A DNA stretch of 19,292 bases, from contig CAZLNM010000102.1 of the NCBI GenBank assembly GCA_964561025.1, forward strand, positions 1 to 19,292, given 5' to 3'. The position numbers and the translations under genes were made by a program. Source of the stretch: JAAZNF01 sp964561025. GTDB lineage: Bacteria; Myxococcota; B64-G9. The notes under the pieces are model-generated. The model ran no database searches and was not told where the DNA came from. It saw only the letters and a list, made by a program, of their open reading frames with translations. Each line of letters starts with the position of its first letter. Positions within the stretch are counted from its first letter, which is position 1. This document shows, one piece after another, positions 15,249-19,292 of the stretch.

Positions 15249-17288
15249 CAGCTCTGCCACCGCCGCGCGGGCGGCCTTCAGCATGGGCTCGGCCGAGATG
15301 GGCGCGCCCACCCCCTGCTTCATCCACACGTTGGGGGCGACGCTTCCCTGGGAGCACAGGCGCACCATCTCCTTTCCCAGCGGATGGCTCTTGAAGTAGT
15401 CCTCGACCTGGAAGGCGATGATGTGCCCCAGCGGGTAGTCGGGCAAGTAGAGCCCGTTGCTCACCATGTGCGAGTAGATGGCCAAAATCGGGCTGTCCTT
15501 CACCCCGAACACCGGCGCGTAGAAGTCGTTCCAGAGATCGCTTGCGATCTTCACCACCGCCTCGCGCAGCTTGGCGGGCGTGGCCTCGGGGTTCGCGATC
15601 ATCCAGCGCCACACCCGCATGTCCAGCAGGCCCACCCCGGCGATCTCGCGGGTCATCCAGAAGTCGTCCAGCACCCGCAGGGCCTCGGCGGCGGGGTCGG
15701 GCCGCTCGATCCCCAGCACCATCAGGTCGCGGGCCTGGAACACGAAGGCGAAGCCCTCGGTGAAGGCGGTGTTGGGCACGCCCTGGAGCAGGGTGTGATC
15801 CAGGTTGTACAGCGACAGCACCTGCTCGACGTTGTGCCCCAGCTCGTGCATGGCGATGTTGAAGCCCTTGTAGTTCATGCCGCCGGCGGGCACCCGCGTG
15901 CGCAGGTGGGCGTCGTCGCCGCGCATGCCCGGCCCCCAGGCGTGCCCCGAGCCGCGCGCCGGATCCACCCGGATGCGCGAGCCGACGAAGTCCGCCACCA
16001 CCGGGTCGAAGCCCAGCTTGCGCAGGATGCGCGGGATGGCGCGCTCGAAGGCCGCCGCGTCCGAATACTCGGCGGCCACGCGCCGGTCCAGCTCCCGCTC
16101 GTCGAAGCTGGCGCGGGCCTTGAAGCCGTCGTACCAGATGTCGAAGGGCTCGAGCTTGCGGCCGAGGCGCTTCTCGATCAGGGCGGCCACCTCCTTGCCC
16201 ACCGGGGCGCGCAGCACCGCCTCGAACAACTCCTGTACGTCCTTCTCCGGGATCTCGCGATTGAGCCGGAAGCGCCGATCCACGTGGGTGGGGGCGTCGG
16301 GGTAGTAGGGGTTCTCGAGCTGGTGGGCGCGAAACACCCCGAGCAGCCGCTCGTAGCGCGTGTCCGGCATGCGCGGGGAGGCCTTGCCGTCCACCGTGTT
16401 GGCCAGCGGGTCCCAGCTCACCTTGTCGTTGTCGACCACCACCTCCGGGATCTCCTGGCGGATGATGCGCTCCATGATGGTGAGGATGAGCCGCTGCGAA
16501 GGGAGGTTCCTCTGCGGGTCGGCGTACAGGGCCTTGAGCTCGTCGCGCAGGCCCCAGTGGGAGAGCAGGCGCAGGCCCTCGCGGAACCGCGGCTTTCCGT
16601 CCGCGCCCACCACCTTGTCCATGCGGATGTTGAGGCGATCGGTGAAGGCCTCCGCCTGGGCGTAGGCCTTGGCCAGGGCCTGCTGCACGCTGCCCGGCAC
16701 CCGGTGGGCGAAGCGCTGCCCCAGGCGGGCCTCGGCCCACTGGCGCCGGCTCCAGCGCTCGCCGGACTTCACCACCTCCTCGAAGCTCGGGGGCGGGAAG
16801 TTGAGCAGGGCGGAGAAGGCGATCTTGGTGGCGAACAAGTCCTCGTTGACGTGCGCGCCGGCGTCCCAGCCGGTGAGCAGGTGATCGAGCGGCAGCAGCG
16901 GGCCGCGCTCCTCGTCGAAATGCCGGCGCAGCTGCAAGGACAGCCCGAGGAAGTGCCCCGTCACCGCCTCGAGGTTCTCCTCGAAGCGGGCGAACAGCTC
17001 GTCGCGCTCGGGACCGGTCGCGTAGTGCTCGGCGCAGAAGCGCACGAACTCCGCGGCCGGGCCGTCTTCCTCCCGCCACAAGCGGGCGACCTCTGCAAGA
17101 CCGCGCTCGAGCCGCGCCGTGTCGCGCTCGCCGGTCTTCTCGATGATCTTCGACCGCGCCTCGTCGAGCGCCTTCTTTGAGATGGGCATGTCGCCTCCCT
17201 GGACCGCCGCCGGCCCCGCGCCCCAGGCGGAGAGCCCGACGAGCAGCGCCGGCATCACCATGAAAAGCTTCGAAGGATTCCAGCTCAC
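15231..17288 (-). CDS. Exported gluzincin metallopeptidase with HELGH site
   Basis: 685 residues from the GTG at 17286-17288, which has GGAGG 6 nt upstream. Residues 8-29 form a signal sequence (LFMVMPALLVGLSAWGAG), so the enzyme is likely periplasmic or secreted. The zinc site is HELGH at 481-485 with the probable third ligand Glu511 in NTAFTEGFAFVF, the gluzincin spacing of clan MA. A C-terminal LPDYPLGHIIAFQVEDYF (about 615-632) resembles the segment that follows the active site in M3/M32 oligopeptidases. The large, mostly helical N-terminal half also fits such a fold. I cannot name the family firmly; M3- or M32-like is the best guess. The much longer open frame reaching 18350 shadows the divergent outer-membrane gene. 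It stands alone with no operon partner. Confidence 0.85.
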   Translation of the reverse strand: MSWNPSKLFMVMPALLVGLSAWGAGPAAVQGGDMPISKKALDEARSKIIEKTGERDTARLERGLAEVARLWREEDGPAAEFVRFCAEHYATGPERDELFARFEENLEAVTGHFLGLSLQLRRHFDEERGPLLPLDHLLTGWDAGAHVNEDLFATKIAFSALLNFPPPSFEEVVKSGERWSRRQWAEARLGQRFAHRVPGSVQQALAKAYAQAEAFTDRLNIRMDKVVGADGKPRFREGLRLLSHWGLRDELKALYADPQRNLPSQRLILTIMERIIRQEIPEVVVDNDKVSWDPLANTVDGKASPRMPDTRYERLLGVFRAHQLENPYYPDAPTHVDRRFRLNREIPEKDVQELFEAVLRAPVGKEVAALIEKRLGRKLEPFDIWYDGFKARASFDERELDRRVAAEYSDAAAFERAIPRILRKLGFDPVVADFVGSRIRVDPARGSGHAWGPGMRGDDAHLRTRVPAGGMNYKGFNIAMHELGHNVEQVLSLYNLDHTLLQGVPNTAFTEGFAFVFQARDLMVLGIERPDPAAEALRVLDDFWMTREIAGVGLLDMRVWRWMIANPEATPAKLREAVVKIASDLWNDFYAPVFGVKDSPILAIYSHMVSNGLYLPDYPLGHIIAFQVEDYFKSHPLGKEMVRLCSQGSVAPNVWMKQGVGAPISAEPMLKAARAAVAELKKKAR

Positions 17289-17297
17289 GATTCGCCT

Positions 17298-17312
17298 CCA
17301 ATCAGTAATTGG
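17298..17312. promoter_or_regulatory. Inverted repeat covering the metallopeptidase ribosome site
   Basis: CCAAT-N5-ATTGG (17298-17312). In the minus-strand mRNA the second arm runs into the GGAGG at 17299-17295, so a hairpin would hide two bases of the Shine-Dalgarno sequence. It could also be a protein operator. Confidence 0.35.
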
Positions 17313-17503
17313 TACGATCGCTAGCAAACCGCCGCGGCCATGTAAAGGAGCCCGCACACCGGCACAGCTTCTCGAACACCGCTTCTCGACGAACCGTGAA
17401 TTTTGGAAGCTCGCGTGTGAAAAAATCCACCACTTGCCATGCCATGGGCCGATTCCGGCCGGGCAACCACTCGAATGTGTTGGACAGGGCGCCGGCGCAT
17501 CGA
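17313..17503. other. Divergent intergenic region, upstream part
   Basis: The gap between the metallopeptidase start and the next gene is 288 bp. This part holds no convincing gene and no good minus-strand promoter. The only TTTACA -35 candidate (17346-17341) lacks a -10 at the right distance. A direct repeat GCTTCTCGA occurs at 17367-17375 and 17381-17389, 14 bp apart. It lies 140-165 bp upstream of the predicted sigma-54 start, so it is a possible activator site. Confidence 0.4.
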
Positions 17504-17519
17504 TGGCGCGTTCCTTGCA
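17504..17519 (+). promoter_or_regulatory. Sigma-54 promoter of the outer-membrane protein gene
   Basis: TGGCGC (17504-17509), G plus four bases, TTGCA (17515-17519). This is the sigma-54 consensus with one change (A to G in the -24 element) and the correct 12-bp GG to GC distance. The predicted start is near 17530, 47 nt before the ATG. The palindrome CATCGATG (17498-17505) overlaps the -24 element. Confidence 0.75.
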
Positions 17520-17576
17520 ATGCCTTCCATCATGACGATTCCTGGAGGCTCCAAGAAGCCCACGAAAGGATGGTGC

Positions 17577-18194
17577 ATGATGAAAACGAACTCGATCCTG
17601 GCCGGGATGGCCTTGTACTTTCTGCTGACGAGCACGCCGGAGGCCGCGGCCGGCCAGGCCCAGCTCAGGCTCACCTCCGGCATCGGTTGCGAAGGCCAGC
17701 CGCTGGGCATGTTCGGGGAGCACTGGATCGGGGATTCGCACGTCATCGGCGCCGGCGCCTATCTCGGCGCCGCCTTCGAATGGGGCTTCTGGGATTTTCT
17801 CGGGTTGGGCATCGAGGGCCGGATCGAGGAGCAGTATGGCTCGATCAATCCGGCCGGCGCCGACAACACCTTGGTCGGATTCTCGACGCAGCCGGAACTC
17901 GCCTTGTACCTGTACTGGCAGGTGCGGTTTTGGGGGAGGAACCGGATTCGAGTTTCCCCTTCGATCACCGGCGGCCTGATCTTCAGCAAGTGGGGCTTGT
18001 TCGACTCTGGTCGCATCACGCTGTCGTTCTCCTACGAGCGGTTCCTCAGCAAGAACTTCGCGTTCGGGACCTCCCTGGATGTGGGTATGAGCTCGATCAA
18101 AGACCTTCATGGATATGGCGACAGCGAGGGGTGGGCCTCGCCCGGCGAGTACCTCATGTTCAATCTGTTCTTCAGATACGACATCCCCTTGTGA
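17577..18194 (+). CDS. Outer-membrane beta-barrel-like protein under sigma-54 control
   Basis: 205 residues, no named family. A signal sequence (MMKTNSILAGMALYFLLTSTPEAAAG, cleaved near residue 25-27) leads to alternating strands rich in Gly and aromatic residues (GAYLGAAFEWGFWDFLGLGIEGRIEEQYG, ELALYLYWQVRFWG, RITLSFSYERFLS, YLMFNLFFRYDIPL). This fits a small eight-strand barrel of the OmpA-like or OmpW-like size class. AAAGGA lies 7 nt before the first ATG; the second ATG follows directly and could also be used. The open frame extends further upstream without support. Its Lys and Ile content is somewhat higher than that of its neighbours. It is preceded by a sigma-54 promoter, so it is probably made only under a specific signal; the likely activators are the two encoded in this window. 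Confidence 0.75.
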   Translation: MMKTNSILAGMALYFLLTSTPEAAAGQAQLRLTSGIGCEGQPLGMFGEHWIGDSHVIGAGAYLGAAFEWGFWDFLGLGIEGRIEEQYGSINPAGADNTLVGFSTQPELALYLYWQVRFWGRNRIRVSPSITGGLIFSKWGLFDSGRITLSFSYERFLSKNFAFGTSLDVGMSSIKDLHGYGDSEGWASPGEYLMFNLFFRYDIPL

Positions 18195-18244
18195 ATCCGA
18201 CAATCCCGAAGGCTCGCTCACTCGCGCCAAGACCACGCTGAGGC

Positions 18245-18280
18245 GCACCGGGGTGCCTGGCACCCGCACCGTCTGGCACC
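18245..18280. repeat. GGGTGCC/GGCACCC dyad with flanking repeats (REP-like element)
   Basis: GGGTGCC-T-GGCACCC (18251-18265) is a perfect inverted repeat. It is flanked by two GCACCG copies (18245-18250, 18266-18271), and CTGGCACC occurs twice (18257-18264, 18273-18280). It lies between two convergent genes, the usual place for REP-type palindromes. No transposase is nearby and only one element is present in the window. Confidence 0.45.
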
Positions 18281-18339
18281 AGCAACACGGATCCCCCCAA
18301 AAAAAGCGAACCCCTCCCCAAAAACAAACGACCGCAGCA

Positions 18340-18370
18340 GATCGAAACATATAGGCGAGCCCGTTCGATC
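18340..18370 (-). terminator. Possible terminator hairpin after lon
   Basis: GATCGAA/TTCGATC (18340-18346 and 18364-18370) forms a 7-bp stem starting 8 nt after the lon stop. On the minus strand a T-rich stretch (TTTGTTTTT) follows, but 11 nt after the stem, so intrinsic termination is uncertain. Confidence 0.35.
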
Positions 18371-18378
18371 CCGGAGAA

Positions 18379-19292
<914 letters not shown>

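Noticed and set aside
18273..18290. TGGCAC at 18274 as a third sigma-54 -24 element
   Set aside because: No TTGC lies at the required distance downstream.
18294..18322. A7 and A5 tracts read as minus-strand terminator U tracts
   Set aside because: No stable hairpin lies directly before either tract; the nearest stem is 11 nt away and is listed only as a possible terminator.
17289..18350. Extension of the metallopeptidase frame to 18350
   Set aside because: It runs antisense to the outer-membrane gene and has low-quality composition; the GTG at 17288 has a ribosome site and a signal peptide.

Overview
The window is a GC-rich chromosomal segment, most likely from a member of the Myxococcota (old Deltaproteobacteria). 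The signs are a lipoprotein with a myxobacterial-type Cys-rich CGNG...E..CDG module (9147-9980), a FHA-domain NtrC-type activator, several small outer-membrane beta-barrel genes, and paired sigma-54 machinery. No mobile element, CRISPR array, tRNA or rRNA gene was seen. Both ends cut genes: cysS on the left and lon on the right.

Layout. Positions 1-1971 (minus) form a translationally coupled ispF - two-TM membrane protein - cysS operon. Positions 2064-3482 (minus) encode a sigma-54-dependent response regulator. Upstream and divergent to it, an AT-rich 367-bp gap (3483-3849) holds a near-perfect sigma-54 promoter on the plus strand. That promoter is followed by about 190 nt of highly structured, apparently non-coding sequence with two identical C7 loop segments and a rho-independent terminator. 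Positions 3850-8983 (minus) are a three-gene operon: a TPR-like/beta-barrel protein, a FHA-sigma-54 activator, and an unusual SppA protease fused to an N-terminal barrel-like domain. Positions 9147-9980 (plus) encode the Cys-rich lipoprotein, convergent with a small outer-membrane protein (9985-10569, minus). Positions 10755-13098 (plus) are cydAB, a cytochrome bd quinol oxidase. Positions 13206-14612 (plus) encode a FadL-family channel with a predicted leaderless mRNA, and 14681-15220 (plus) a small Pro-rich membrane protein. Positions 15231-17288 (minus) encode an exported HELGH metallopeptidase. Positions 17577-18194 (plus) encode a barrel-like outer-membrane protein behind a second sigma-54 promoter. 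Positions 18379-19292 (minus) are the C-terminal part of Lon protease.

The most interesting unit is the response regulator plus the sigma-54-driven RNA. A perfect 12-bp palindrome lies at the predicted start of the regulator's own sigma-70 transcript and about 128 bp upstream of the RNA start. One site could therefore serve both autoregulation and activation. The arrangement (sigma-54 promoter, seven-cytosine runs, adjacent NtrC-type regulator) strongly recalls, from memory, the Pxr developmental sRNA and its regulator PxrR in Myxococcus xanthus. I could not align the sequences, so homology is a hypothesis. A general theme of the window is envelope biogenesis and quality control (SppA, Lon, metallopeptidase, several barrels) with two sigma-54 activators and two sigma-54 promoters.
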